From Solirubrobacteraceae bacterium (GTDB lineage Bacteria > Actinomycetota > Thermoleophilia > Solirubrobacterales > Solirubrobacteraceae), in NCBI GenBank assembly GCA_031177685.1, contig JAPSGI010000004.1, positions 124,001 through 188,000 on the forward strand: a DNA stretch of 64,000 nt. Direction: 5' to 3'. Shown here one piece after another: positions 1 to 8,283 of the stretch. The translations under genes and the position numbers were made by a program. The stretch's first letter is position 1; each line of letters opens with the position of its first letter. The notes beneath the pieces are model-generated. The model was given only the letters and a program-made list of their open reading frames with translations. It did no database searches and was not told where the DNA came from.

Positions 1-357
1 ACGCTGGACCGCCTGGAGGAGGGCATCGTGCTCATCGCGGTGGGCGCCTACTTCGCCGACCGCGGCGACAACCTCGCCGTCGCGGCGTGCGTGGCGGCCG
101 TGCTGTTCTCGCTCATGGTCTCCTACACCCGCGCGCGGGCCGAGGCGCTCGGCGTGGAGTGCAAGGTCGGCCTGGCCACCCGCCCGGTGCGCGTCGTGAT
201 CCTGTCGGTGGGGCTGGTGTTCGCGCGGGGGGCGGGGATCGGCGACTTCGAGCTGCTGGAGGCGGCGGTCTACGTCCTCGCGGCCCTGACCTTCTTCACC
301 ACGGTCCAGCGGATCTGGCACGTGCGCGGCGCGCTGAGGGCCGCCGCCGCGGCGTAG
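1..357 (+). CDS. CDP-alcohol phosphatidyltransferase, C-terminal part (cut by window edge)
   Basis: The frame is open from base 1, so the gene starts outside the window. The first visible residues (TLDRLEEG) match the end of the CDP-alcohol phosphotransferase motif, the D-x3-D part that binds metal and CDP-diacylglycerol. Three to four hydrophobic segments follow and the protein ends in an Ala-rich tail. Members of this family are membrane enzymes that swap CMP for an alcohol. Because the next gene makes inositol phosphate, phosphatidylinositol-phosphate synthase is the most likely role; phosphatidylglycerophosphate synthase is the alternative. The catalytic N-terminal half cannot be seen. 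Confidence 0.8.
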   Translation, partial: TLDRLEEGIVLIAVGAYFADRGDNLAVAACVAAVLFSLMVSYTRARAEALGVECKVGLATRPVRVVILSVGLVFARGAGIGDFELLEAAVYVLAALTFFTTVQRIWHVRGALRAAAAA

Positions 358-456
358 CCGCGTCCGAGTCGGGTATGTAACCCGGGTGACCTCCGCGCGG
401 TACCTTCCTGCGGCCCGGCAGGGCCGCTTTCCCCTTCCTAGGAGGAATTTCTAAAC

Positions 457-1617
457 GTGAGCAAGACCAACGGCAAGACCCGCTACCAGCACGAGAAGGT
501 GCGCGTCGCCATCATCGGCGTCGGCAACTGCGCCTCCTCGTTCGTGCAGGGGGTCCAGTTCTACAAGGACGCCGATCCGGCGCAGGACGTCCCGGGGCTC
601 ATGCACGTCGACCTCGGCGGCTACCACGTCCGCGACATCGAGTTCAGCGCCGCCTTCGACATCGACGCCGACAAGGTCGGCAAGGACCTCTCCCAGGCGA
701 TCTGGGCCGGGCAGAACAACACGCTGAAGTTCGCCGACGTGCCGGAGCTGGGCGTGAAGGTCCACCGCGGCATGACCCACGACGGGCTGGGCAAGTACCT
801 CTCGGAGAAGATCGAGAAGGCGCCCGGCAAGACCGACGACATCGTCCAGATCCTGCGCGACACCCACACCGACGTGGTCGTGTCCTACCTTCCGGTCGGC
901 TCCGAGCTGGCCACCAAGTGGTACGTCGAGCAGGTGCTGGAGGCCGGCTGCGCCTTCGTCAACTGCATCCCGGTGTTCATCGCGCGCGAGGACTACTGGG
1001 ACGAGCGCTTCCGCAAGGCCGGCGTGCCGATCATCGGCGACGACATCAAGTCCCAGGTCGGCGCGACGATCGTCCACCGTTCGCTCGCGCGGCTGTTTCA
1101 CGACCGCGGCGTGAAGATGATGCGCACGTCGCAGCTCAACGTGGGCGGCAACATGGACTTCTACAACATGCTCGAGCGCGAGCGGCTGGAGTCCAAGAAG
1201 ATCTCCAAGACCGACGCGGTCACGTCGATCATGGGCCACGAGCTGCCCAAGGACGACGTCTACATCGGCCCCTCGGACTACGTGCCGTGGCTGACCGACC
1301 GCAAGTGGGCGCACATCCGCGTCGAGGGACAGGCCTTCGGCGACGTGCCGCTCAACCTCGAGATGAAGCTCGAGGTCTGGGACTCCCCGAACTCCGCGGG
1401 CATCGTCATCGACGCGGTGCGCTGCTGCAAGCTGGCGCTCAACCACGGCGTCGCGGGCCAGCTCGACGGGCCCAGCTCCTACCTCATGAAGTCGCCGCAC
1501 ACGCAGCGGCCGGACGACGCGGCGCGCGAGGCGACCGAGGAGTTCATCGCCGCGCACTCCGGCGTGCCCGGGACGAAGCCCACGGGCGTCCCGGCGCCCG
1601 ATCCGGCAGAGGCGTAG
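457..1617 (+). CDS. ino1: Inositol-1-phosphate (myo-inositol-3-phosphate) synthase
   Basis: 386 aa, the size of actinobacterial Ino1. It converts glucose-6-phosphate to inositol phosphate using NAD. The Rossmann start [12 protein letters not shown] lies at residues 13-24. Further conserved blocks are the region around [21 protein letters not shown], and the closing [12 protein letters not shown]-type segment. The GTG start at 457 is preceded by AGGAGG at 440-445, one of the few strong Shine-Dalgarno sites in this part of the window. The upstream CDP-alcohol transferase and this gene together suggest synthesis of phosphatidylinositol, the anchor for mannosides. A short hairpin follows the stop codon. 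Confidence 0.96.
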   Translation: MSKTNGKTRYQHEKVRVAIIGVGNCASSFVQGVQFYKDADPAQDVPGLMHVDLGGYHVRDIEFSAAFDIDADKVGKDLSQAIWAGQNNTLKFADVPELGVKVHRGMTHDGLGKYLSEKIEKAPGKTDDIVQILRDTHTDVVVSYLPVGSELATKWYVEQVLEAGCAFVNCIPVFIAREDYWDERFRKAGVPIIGDDIKSQVGATIVHRSLARLFHDRGVKMMRTSQLNVGGNMDFYNMLERERLESKKISKTDAVTSIMGHELPKDDVYIGPSDYVPWLTDRKWAHIRVEGQAFGDVPLNLEMKLEVWDSPNSAGIVIDAVRCCKLALNHGVAGQLDGPSSYLMKSPHTQRPDDAAREATEEFIAAHSGVPGTKPTGVPAPDPAEA

Positions 1618-1620
1618 ACA

Positions 1621-1644
1621 GGCGGCCCGCTTCGGCGGGCCGCC
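1621..1644 (+). terminator. Perfect 10-bp hairpin with TTCG loop after ino1
   Basis: Arms GGCGGCCCGC and GCGGGCCGCC enclose a TTCG tetraloop, four bases after the ino1 stop. The arms are fully complementary and the loop is the very stable UUCG type. There is no T tract, because the -10 box of the next gene begins three bases later. It could be a termination or 3'-end stabilising structure; intrinsic termination without a U tract is uncertain. Confidence 0.6.
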
Positions 1645-1646
1645 AC

Positions 1647-1652
1647 TATGCT
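1647..1652 (+). promoter_or_regulatory. Putative -10 box TATGCT for leaderless GT4-PHP gene
   Basis: TATGCT lies 7 bases upstream of GTG 1660 with no Shine-Dalgarno sequence. The same geometry is seen at many other starts in this window. The ATG that would give the longer reading lies inside this box, which argues for the GTG start. Confidence 0.45.
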
Positions 1653-1659
1653 GGCGCGC

Positions 1660-3516
1660 GTGCCGGCGGACAGGTTCGCGATCGCCCAGGTCACGCCGTA
1701 TGCCTGGGAGGGGGGCCACGAGGTCAACCTCCAGGTGGGCCGCGTGGCGGCGGAGCTGGCCGCGCGCGGGCACCGGGTGGCGATCGTGGCGCCGTCCATC
1801 CGCTCCGGGTTGGTGCGCGAGACCCGCGCGGCGATCCGCGCGGGGGGCGACGCGCTGCTGCCGGCGCCGGGCGAGCCGCCGCGCCTGCTGGCGGTCGGCG
1901 ACGTGCTGCCCGTCGGATCGGCGCGGCGCGGGTCGCGGCGCCTTCCGGTCGACGTGGCGCGCACCGTGGAGGAGACGCTCACGGCGCTGCCGCTCGACTT
2001 CGTCCACGTCCACGAGCCGTTCGCGCCCAGCACGTCCAGCGCGGCGCTGCGCCACTCGCGCGCGCTGAACGTCGGGACGTTCCACGCGCCGTCGGAGCGC
2101 GCGATCTCCCGGCAACTGGCCCGCCGCGTGGTCGAGCTGTTCTTCGGCCGCCTGGACGCTCGCCTGGCCTCCTATCAGGCCACGGCCGACCTGCTGACCC
2201 AGTTCTTCCCGGCCCCCTACCGGGTCGTGCTGCCCGGCGCGGACGCGGCCCCGGAGGAGACGAGGGGCCCCGCCGGGGTGCACATCGCCTTCCCGCACCG
2301 CGAGGAGCGCCCCGCGCTGCGGCTGTTCCTGCGCGCCCTGCGCCGGGTTCCCCTGGCCACGAGCTGGACCGCCACGATCTGGTCGAGCCAGGCGACCGAG
2401 CCGCCCGCGTCGGTGCGCCGCGAGGTGCGCGAGCGCCTGCGCATCGAAGGACCGATCCGCGGCGCGGCGGACGTCCGCCTGGACGGCGCGGACGTCGCGG
2501 TGTTCGCCTCGACCGGCGCGTCGCCCTCGCCGGGCCTCGTCCTGCGCGCGATCGCGGCGGGCGCAGTGCCGCTGGCCGCGCGCCTGCCGGTGTACGAGGA
2601 GCTGCTGGGCGACGGCGAGCTCGGACTGCTGTTCGAGCCCGGCGACGTGGACACGATGGCGGCCCAGCTCACGCGCCTGGTGGACGACGCGGACTGCCGC
2701 GACCGTCTGCGCGCCAACGCGCGCGACCTGCGCGCGCGCCTGACGTGGGCGCGGGTGGCCGACGAGATCGAGGACGCCTACCGCGACCTGGCCGCGCGCC
2801 GCCATCCCGCGGATGGCGACCCGAAGCTGCGCGCGCGGCTGCGCAAGCGGCGCCTGATCGACGTCGACCTGCACATGCACACCGACCACTCGCACGACTG
2901 CGCGACGCCCGTCGACGTGCTCCTGGCCACGGCCCGTGAGCGCGGCCTGGGCGCGATCGCCGTCACGGACCACAACGAGATCTCGGGCGCGCTGGAGGCG
3001 CAGGCCAAGGCGGACGGCGTCAAGGTGATCGTGGCCGAGGAGGTCAAGACCGCGCACCAGGGCGAGGTCATCGGTCTCTTCCTGCGCGAGAAGATCCCCA
3101 AGGGGCTGTCGCTGCAGGAGACGATCGCCGAGATCAAGCGCCAGGGTGGGCTCGTCTACGTGCCCCACCCGTTCGACCGCCTGCACTCCGTGCCCGACTA
3201 CGAGCACCTGCTCGACGTCCTCGACGACGTCGACGCGATCGAGGTGTTCAACCCGCGCATCGCCTTTAAGCCGTTCAACGAGGAGGCCGTCCGGTTCGCC
3301 GCCAAGTACCGCATCGTGGCGGGGGCGGGCTCGGACTCCCACGTCGCCGCGGGACTGGGCTCGGTGCGCATCCGCATGCGCGACTTCGACGGCCCGCGGG
3401 AGTTCCTGGAGTCGCTGCGCGAGGCCGACATCATCACCAAGCCGACCAGCCTGCTGTACGTGCAGGGGCGCAAGTTCTACGAGACGCGCGTGCGCCCCTC
3501 GACGCGCAAGTCCTGA
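1660..3516 (+). CDS. Glycosyltransferase family 4 fused to PHP-domain phosphoesterase
   Basis: About 618 aa with two domains. The N-terminal ~390 residues look like a GT-B glycosyltransferase (family 4): the opening AIAQVTPYAWEGGHEVNLQ, a donor-site-like stretch with repeated GD/E-E, and a C-terminal helix typical of the fold. From about residue 405 a PHP domain follows: DLHMHTDHSHD, AVTDHNEI, PHPFDR and GSDSH, which supply the histidines and aspartates that bind metals. The start is taken as GTG 1660 because ATG 1648 lies within a probable -10 box. Both halves keep their motifs, so a bifunctional enzyme is possible, for example transfer of a sugar to or from a lipid or phosphorylated acceptor. 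The substrate is unknown. The next gene overlaps its stop codon. Confidence 0.85.
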   Translation: MPADRFAIAQVTPYAWEGGHEVNLQVGRVAAELAARGHRVAIVAPSIRSGLVRETRAAIRAGGDALLPAPGEPPRLLAVGDVLPVGSARRGSRRLPVDVARTVEETLTALPLDFVHVHEPFAPSTSSAALRHSRALNVGTFHAPSERAISRQLARRVVELFFGRLDARLASYQATADLLTQFFPAPYRVVLPGADAAPEETRGPAGVHIAFPHREERPALRLFLRALRRVPLATSWTATIWSSQATEPPASVRREVRERLRIEGPIRGAADVRLDGADVAVFASTGASPSPGLVLRAIAAGAVPLAARLPVYEELLGDGELGLLFEPGDVDTMAAQLTRLVDDADCRDRLRANARDLRARLTWARVADEIEDAYRDLAARRHPADGDPKLRARLRKRRLIDVDLHMHTDHSHDCATPVDVLLATARERGLGAIAVTDHNEISGALEAQAKADGVKVIVAEEVKTAHQGEVIGLFLREKIPKGLSLQETIAEIKRQGGLVYVPHPFDRLHSVPDYEHLLDVLDDVDAIEVFNPRIAFKPFNEEAVRFAAKYRIVAGAGSDSHVAAGLGSVRIRMRDFDGPREFLESLREADIITKPTSLLYVQGRKFYETRVRPSTRKS

Positions 3517-4169
3517 TGCACTGGCAGGGAGAGAGCCCCGGGCGGCCAAACAGCGAGTCGGCGATGCCGGCCACCGACGACGAGATCCGGGAGAAGTACC
3601 TCGAGCGCGCGATCCGCGAGCTCAACTCGCTGACCCGCGAGGTGCTGGAGTGCCCGCACTGCCCGCGCGGGAACCTCATGCCGGTCCTGGGCTCGGGCCA
3701 TCCGCAGGCTGACGTCTTCCTGCTGAAGTTCGCCCCCCGCCCGGCGGAGATCGAGGAGGGCGTCGCCTTCTACGGGCGCGCCGGCTCGGCGCTGATGAAG
3801 TCGCTCAAGCGGCTGGGGATCGACCCGCTGGCGGTGTACGGGACGCTGTGCGTGAAGTGCCCGGTCGCCGACCCGTCGCTGGCCGACCCGGCCTGCGTGG
3901 CCCGGCTGGTCGAGGAGCTGGCCGTGGTCCAGCCCAAGCTCGTCGTGGCGATGGGCGAGGACGCGTTGAAGGTCCTCAACGACCTCGACGTGCCGCTGGC
4001 CCGCCCCGTCGAGCCGCGCATGGGCGAGCTGCAGCAGCTGACTCCTTCGATCGACGCGCTCGTCGTGCCCAACATCGACGACGCGCTGGACGACGAGGCG
4101 AGCAAGCGGGCGTTCTGGGCCGCCTTCAAGGTGCTCGGCCAGTGGTACGCCGACCTGCCTCCCTACTAG
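3516..4169 (+). CDS. Divergent uracil-DNA glycosylase superfamily protein (family-4-like)
   Basis: 217 aa from the ATG that overlaps the previous stop (TGATG); ATG 3564 is an alternative start. The fold markers of family 4 uracil-DNA glycosylases are present: GSGHPQADVFLL, a YGRAGSALMKSLKRLGI stretch, KCPVADP and PKLVVAMGEDAL. Cysteines at 46, 49, 112 and 127 have the spacing of the 4Fe-4S ligands of that family. The catalytic parts differ: the usual GEAPG loop reads LKFAPRP, and the C-terminal HPSP-type motif reads VPNIDD. It is therefore a relative that may have lost or changed glycosylase activity. Confidence 0.7.
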   Translation: MHWQGESPGRPNSESAMPATDDEIREKYLERAIRELNSLTREVLECPHCPRGNLMPVLGSGHPQADVFLLKFAPRPAEIEEGVAFYGRAGSALMKSLKRLGIDPLAVYGTLCVKCPVADPSLADPACVARLVEELAVVQPKLVVAMGEDALKVLNDLDVPLARPVEPRMGELQQLTPSIDALVVPNIDDALDDEASKRAFWAAFKVLGQWYADLPPY

Positions 4170-4855
4170 TCGCTTCCTACGCGGCTCTCCTCGCCTACCT
4201 GCTGCTGACGCCGGCGCTCCCGGACGTGGGCGGGACGGGGGACGTCAACACGCTGGTCTCCGACGCCGCGACGCTGTCGGGACTTGCCGTGTGCGTGCTG
4301 GCGCTGCTGCCGGCGCGCGACGAGGCGCTCGGGCTGGCGCTGGTGGCGCTGGGGGCCGGCCTGGTGGCCGCCGGGGTCACCGAGGCGGGCTCGATCCCGC
4401 TGGCCGGGGTCGGCAAGGCGCTGTTCGCCGCCGCGCTGGGGATGCTGCTGGCGCGCCTGCTGGCCGACCCGGCCGTCGTGGTGGGCGTGCCGCTGTTCGT
4501 GGCGGCCATCGACGTGGCCAGCGTCGCGGGCGGGCCGAGCCGGCTGCTGGCGCGCGACGACTCGCAGGCCGGGGAGTTCTTGTCGGTCTACCTGCCCGCG
4601 TGGGGGGGCGGCCGGGCGGGCGTACTCGGCGTGGCCGACCTCGTGTTCCTCGCGTTCTTCGCCGCGGGCGCATGGCGCTTCGGACTGCGGCGGCGCGCGA
4701 CGGGCGCCGCGCTGCTGCTCGCGCTGCCCGCGGCGGTGGCGCTGCAGCTCGCGCTCGACGCGACCATCCCGGCGCTGCCCATGCTGGCGGCGGCCCTGCT
4801 GCTTCCGAACCTCGACCGCCTACCCGGCCTGCTGGCCCGCGGGCGCAGCGGCTAG
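4142..4855 (+). CDS. Integral membrane protein of unknown function
   Basis: About 237 aa, almost entirely hydrophobic, with six to eight predicted membrane helices rich in Leu, Ala and Val, and a short Arg-rich C-terminus. The first usable start codon in frame is GTG 4142, which overlaps the preceding gene by 28 bases and suggests translational coupling. I see no conserved motif that names a family. Its position downstream of the glycosylase-fold gene suggests co-transcription only. Confidence 0.65.
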   Translation: MVRRPASLLVASYAALLAYLLLTPALPDVGGTGDVNTLVSDAATLSGLAVCVLALLPARDEALGLALVALGAGLVAAGVTEAGSIPLAGVGKALFAAALGMLLARLLADPAVVVGVPLFVAAIDVASVAGGPSRLLARDDSQAGEFLSVYLPAWGGGRAGVLGVADLVFLAFFAAGAWRFGLRRRATGAALLLALPAAVALQLALDATIPALPMLAAALLLPNLDRLPGLLARGRSG

Positions 4856-4898
4856 TGCACGTGGCCGGAAGGGATGCAGTACTTACGGACGCGTGTAC

Positions 4899-4904
4899 TA
4901 GCAT
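4899..4904 (+). promoter_or_regulatory. Putative -10 box TAGCAT for leaderless small gene
   Basis: TAGCAT ends 6 bases before ATG 4911. An AGTAC/GTACT inverted repeat (4878-4882 and 4895-4899) overlaps its upstream edge and could be an operator. Confidence 0.45.
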
Positions 4905-4910
4905 CGGGGC

Positions 4911-5096
4911 ATGGACCTCGAGGAGCGCACGCTGGAGTCGATCGGCGATCGCTGCGAGGAGTGCGGCGCGCGCCTGACCGCCGAGGAGCAGCAGGCCGTG
5001 CTGGAGTCCGGCGGGCCCGTCCTGTGCAAGATCCACGCCGCGGAGGTCGTGCCCCTCGCCGAGGAGGACGCGGCGGCCGGCGACGACGTCGCCTAG
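4911..5096 (+). CDS. Small Cys-containing (zinc-ribbon-like) protein
   Basis: 61 aa, acidic. A C-x2-C knuckle (CEEC) at residues 15-18, then one further cysteine followed by a histidine (LCKIH) near residue 43, could bind one metal ion with Cys3His ligation. The tail is Glu/Asp/Ala rich. It has its own probable leaderless promoter. No named family is recognised; short proteins of this type are common in actinobacteria and their role is unknown. Confidence 0.6.
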   Translation: MDLEERTLESIGDRCEECGARLTAEEQQAVLESGGPVLCKIHAAEVVPLAEEDAAAGDDVA

Positions 5097-5099
5097 CTC

Positions 5100-6038
5100 C
5101 TACGGGAGCAGCACGATCTTTCCGAGCTTGCCGCCCGCGGTGAAGCGCTCGTAGGCGGCGGCCGCGTCGTCGAGCGCGAAGGTCTCGGCCACCGGCACGC
5201 GCACGGCGCCGGCGTCGAACAGCGGCAGGACGTGACGCTCCACCAGCCGGGCCGCCGCCGCCTTCTCCTCCAGCGGGCGCGCGCGCAGCGTGGAGCCGTG
5301 GATGCGTCCCCGCTTGCCCATCAGGGCCACGAGGTTGAGCTCGGCCTTGAAGCCGGCGCCCACGCCGATCACCGCGACGCGCCCGCCGGTGGCCAGCGCC
5401 TTCACGTCGTCCGGGAGGTTGGGCGCGCCGACCAGCTCGAGCACCACGTCGAAGGGGCCGTGCTCCACGAAGCCCTCGGGCGCGACGACGCGGGCGCCCA
5501 GCTCGGACACCGCGCCGCGCAGCGCGTCGTTGCGCACGGTCGCGGTCACGCGCGCGCCCGCCGCGCGGCCCAGCTGGATCGCCGCCGTCCCCACGCCGCC
5601 GGCGCCCCCGTGGACCAGTAGCCGCTCCCCGGCTTTCAGTCCCGCCTGCGTGAAGAGCGCGTCGTGCGCGGTCGTGAAGACCTCGGGCAGCCCCCCGGCC
5701 TCCGGCCAGTCCAGTCCCTCGGGAACCGGGGAGGCGCCGCGCTCGTGGACCACCGCCAGCTGCGCCTGCCCGCCGCCGCCCACGATCGCCATCACGCGGT
5801 CGCCCTCGGCGAAGCGCTCCGCGCCGGGCCCGCGGGCGATCACCTCGCCCGCCAGCTCGAGCCCCGGGATGTCGGGCGGGGACCCGGGAGGGGCCGGATA
5901 GCCGCCCTTGCGCTGCAGGATGTCGGCGCCGTTCACGCCGGCGGCGCGGACGCGCACGAGGATCTCGCCCGCGCCCGGCGCGGGGTCGGGACGCTCCTCG
6001 ACCACGAGGTCTCCGTCCTGAACCGTCACGGCGCGCAC
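5100..6038 (-). CDS. NADPH:quinone oxidoreductase-type medium-chain dehydrogenase
   Basis: 312 aa, the normal length for the QOR branch of the medium-chain dehydrogenases. The GroES-like N-terminal domain contains VNGADILQRKG and PGLELAGEV; the nucleotide-binding domain contains VHGGAGGVGTAAIQLG. No zinc-binding cysteines are seen, as in other quinone oxidoreductases. The family reduces quinones or activated enones with NADPH. Start GTG 6038 is preceded by a TAGTCT box at a distance of 7 bases. It is transcribed away from the lipase-like gene. Confidence 0.88.
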   Translation of the reverse strand: MRAVTVQDGDLVVEERPDPAPGAGEILVRVRAAGVNGADILQRKGGYPAPPGSPPDIPGLELAGEVIARGPGAERFAEGDRVMAIVGGGGQAQLAVVHERGASPVPEGLDWPEAGGLPEVFTTAHDALFTQAGLKAGERLLVHGGAGGVGTAAIQLGRAAGARVTATVRNDALRGAVSELGARVVAPEGFVEHGPFDVVLELVGAPNLPDDVKALATGGRVAVIGVGAGFKAELNLVALMGKRGRIHGSTLRARPLEEKAAAARLVERHVLPLFDAGAVRVPVAETFALDDAAAAYERFTAGGKLGKIVLLP

Positions 6039-6045
6039 CGGCGGC

Positions 6046-6051
6046 AGACTA
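6046..6051 (-). promoter_or_regulatory. Putative -10 box TAGTCT for leaderless quinone oxidoreductase gene
   Basis: Read on the minus strand, TAGTCT is followed by seven bases and then GTG 6038. No Shine-Dalgarno sequence is present. Confidence 0.45.
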
Positions 6052-6178
6052 GAGAAGCGGCGCGGTCCGCCGGGACGCGAGGGACGATGTACGACGTGGC
6101 GCGAAAAGGCATGAACGCCGTACCACGGGGTAAGCGGTCGGGCATGTCGCCGCCGACCGTCACCGGCGCGAGGCCGAG

Positions 6179-6916
6179 ATGACGCTGACCCCGCTCTGGC
6201 GCGAGGCCCGCCTCGGCTTGGAGCTGGCGTCCCTGCGGCGCGAGCCGGTCTTCCGCGAGCGGCGCGGGGAGCTCGGCCGACCGGTGCTCCTGATTCCGGG
6301 CTTCCTGGCGGGCGACGGGTCCCTGGCCACCATGACGGGCTGGCTGCGCCGCCGCGGGCACCGCACCCGCCGGGCCGGCATCCGCTTCAACGTCGACTGC
6401 TCGACGCGCGCGCTGGAGGCGCTGGAGGCGCGCCTGGAGGAGCTCGCGCGCGCGGAGGGCGGGCCGGTCGCGCTGATCGGACAGAGCCGCGGCGGCACGC
6501 TGGCGCGCGCGCTCGCGGTGCGCCGTCCCGAGCTGGTGGACACGGTGATCGCGCTCGGCTCGCCGCTGGTCGATCCCTTCGCGATCCACCCGCTGGTCAA
6601 GCTCCAGGTCGCCGCGCTGGGCGTCCTGGGGACGCTGGGCGTCCCTGGGCTGTTCGGGCGCTCGTGCTGGTCCGGCGAATGCTGCCGGCAGTTCCGCGAG
6701 TCCTTCGACCATCCCGTCCCGGCGGGAGTGCGACTGGTGTCGGTGTACTCGCGCACGGACGGCATCGTGCACTGGCGCTCCTGCTTGGACCCGTGCGCGG
6801 AGCTCGTCGAGGTGGACGCCAGCCACATCGGGATGGGGCTGAACCCGGGCGTGTACCGGACCATCGCCGGGGCGCTGGACGAGCCCGCGCCGGTGCCGCT
6901 CGCGCAGGCGGCGTAG
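6179..6916 (+). CDS. Alpha/beta hydrolase, lipase-like
   Basis: 245 aa. The VLLIPGFLAGD oxyanion-hole region at residues 37-47 and the nucleophile elbow GQSRGG (Ser103) resemble PGAP1/lipase class 2-type esterases. A late acid (YSRTDG) and histidine (DASHIGMG) complete a plausible triad. Two nearby cysteine pairs (SCWSGECC; CLDPC) could form disulfides, but no signal peptide is visible. The 140-bp divergent region before the gene gives no obvious Shine-Dalgarno site. Substrate unknown. Confidence 0.82.
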   Translation: MTLTPLWREARLGLELASLRREPVFRERRGELGRPVLLIPGFLAGDGSLATMTGWLRRRGHRTRRAGIRFNVDCSTRALEALEARLEELARAEGGPVALIGQSRGGTLARALAVRRPELVDTVIALGSPLVDPFAIHPLVKLQVAALGVLGTLGVPGLFGRSCWSGECCRQFRESFDHPVPAGVRLVSVYSRTDGIVHWRSCLDPCAELVEVDASHIGMGLNPGVYRTIAGALDEPAPVPLAQAA

Positions 6917-6939
6917 ACGGACCCGTCATCATTGCGCGC

Positions 6940-8283
6940 ATGGCGACCGTCGCCGAGCGGGAGGCGCCCGCCGCCGCGGGCGCGGTCCTCGAAGGCCTGC
7001 CACCCGGGCCGCGGCTCCCCGGGCCGCTGCAGGCGCTGCGGCTGTTCGTGCGACCGCTCGCCTTCCTGCGCGAGTGCGAGCGTCGCTACGGCCGGACCTT
7101 CACGATCAACTTCGCGCCCTACGGCCGCGTGGTCTACCTCACCGACCCCGCGGACGCGCGCGCGGCCTTCACCGGCGACGGCGCCATCTTCCACACGGGC
7201 GAGGTGCGCCAGCCGCTGGCGCCGGTGGTGGGGCAGCGTTCGCTGCTGCTACTCGACGAGAACGAGCACCTGCGCCACCGCCGGCTGATGCTGCCGTCGT
7301 TCCACGGGGAGCGCCTGCGCGGCTACGAGGCGGAGATGGCGCGGATCACCGCCGCCGAGGTGGAGGCGATCCCGCTGGGGCGACCGGTGGCGCTGCGCCC
7401 GCACATGCAGGCCATCACGCTCGAGGTGATCCTGCGCGTGGTGATCGGGACGCGCGAGCGCGAGCGCCTGGCGCCCTTGCGCGCCGCGCTGTCCCGACTC
7501 ACCGGGCTGCACCCCGCGCTGCTGCTCGCCGCCTCCTGGCTCCCCCACGACCTTGGTCCGGGCAGCCCGTGGCGGACGTTCAAGCGCATCCTGGACGCCG
7601 CCGACGCGCTGCTCTACGAGGAGATCGCGCGGCGCCGGCGCGAGCCGCGCGGCGACGACATGCTCTCGCTGCTGCTGGAGGCACGCGACGAGGAGGGACA
7701 CGGGTTGGACGACCGCTCGCTGCGCGACGAGCTCGTGACGCTGCTGCTCGCGGGACACGAGACGACGGCCACGGGCCTGGCGTGGACGTTCGAGCGGCTG
7801 GTCCGCCATCCGCGGGCGATGGCGCGCGCGCGGGCCGACGTCGAGGCGGGGGAGCACGCCTACCTCGACGCAGTGGTCAAGGAGTCCCTGCGCCTGCGCC
7901 CGGTGGTGCTGGAGGTGGCGCGCTACCTGACGCAGCCGGTGGAGCTGGCCGGCCGGCGGCTGCCCGCGAACACCGCGGTCATGTCCTCGATCGCGACGAT
8001 CCAGCTCTCGGACCGGCACTGGGACGAGCCGACGGCCTTTCGGCCCGAGCGCTTCCTCGACGCCCAGCCCGAGCCCTACACCTGGATCCCCTTCGGCGGC
8101 GGCGTGCGCCGCTGCCTGGGCGCCAGCTTCGCGCTGACCGAGATGCGCGTCGTCATGCGCGAGCTGCTGCGGCGGCGCGAGCTCCTTCCCGCACGGCCCG
8201 AGCCCGAGCGCGGACGCGTCACCCACGTCACGTTCACGCCGGCCCGCGGCGGCGAGGTCGTCGCGCGTCCGGTCGCCGGTTAG
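6940..8283 (+). CDS. Cytochrome P450
   Basis: 447 aa from ATG 6940. All P450 landmarks are present: Pro-rich N-terminus (GLPPGPRLPG), I-helix AGHETT near residues 271-276, ExxR (KESLRLRP) near 313, and the heme loop FGGGVRRCLG with Cys392 as the iron ligand. It resembles CYP110/CYP51-like class I enzymes of bacteria. A partner ferredoxin gene is not adjacent. The start follows CATCAT by 7 bases, close to the leaderless layout. Its stop overlaps that of the converging methyltransferase gene. The substrate cannot be inferred. Confidence 0.95.
   Translation: MATVAEREAPAAAGAVLEGLPPGPRLPGPLQALRLFVRPLAFLRECERRYGRTFTINFAPYGRVVYLTDPADARAAFTGDGAIFHTGEVRQPLAPVVGQRSLLLLDENEHLRHRRLMLPSFHGERLRGYEAEMARITAAEVEAIPLGRPVALRPHMQAITLEVILRVVIGTRERERLAPLRAALSRLTGLHPALLLAASWLPHDLGPGSPWRTFKRILDAADALLYEEIARRRREPRGDDMLSLLLEARDEEGHGLDDRSLRDELVTLLLAGHETTATGLAWTFERLVRHPRAMARARADVEAGEHAYLDAVVKESLRLRPVVLEVARYLTQPVELAGRRLPANTAVMSSIATIQLSDRHWDEPTAFRPERFLDAQPEPYTWIPFGGGVRRCLGASFALTEMRVVMRELLRRRELLPARPEPERGRVTHVTFTPARGGEVVARPVAG

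Noticed and set aside
451-3549. A 1032-codon open frame on the minus strand opposite ino1 and the GT4-PHP gene
   Set aside because: Composition (His/Arg/Val/Asp) is typical of antisense shadows in GC-rich DNA; the plus-strand genes have clear motifs.
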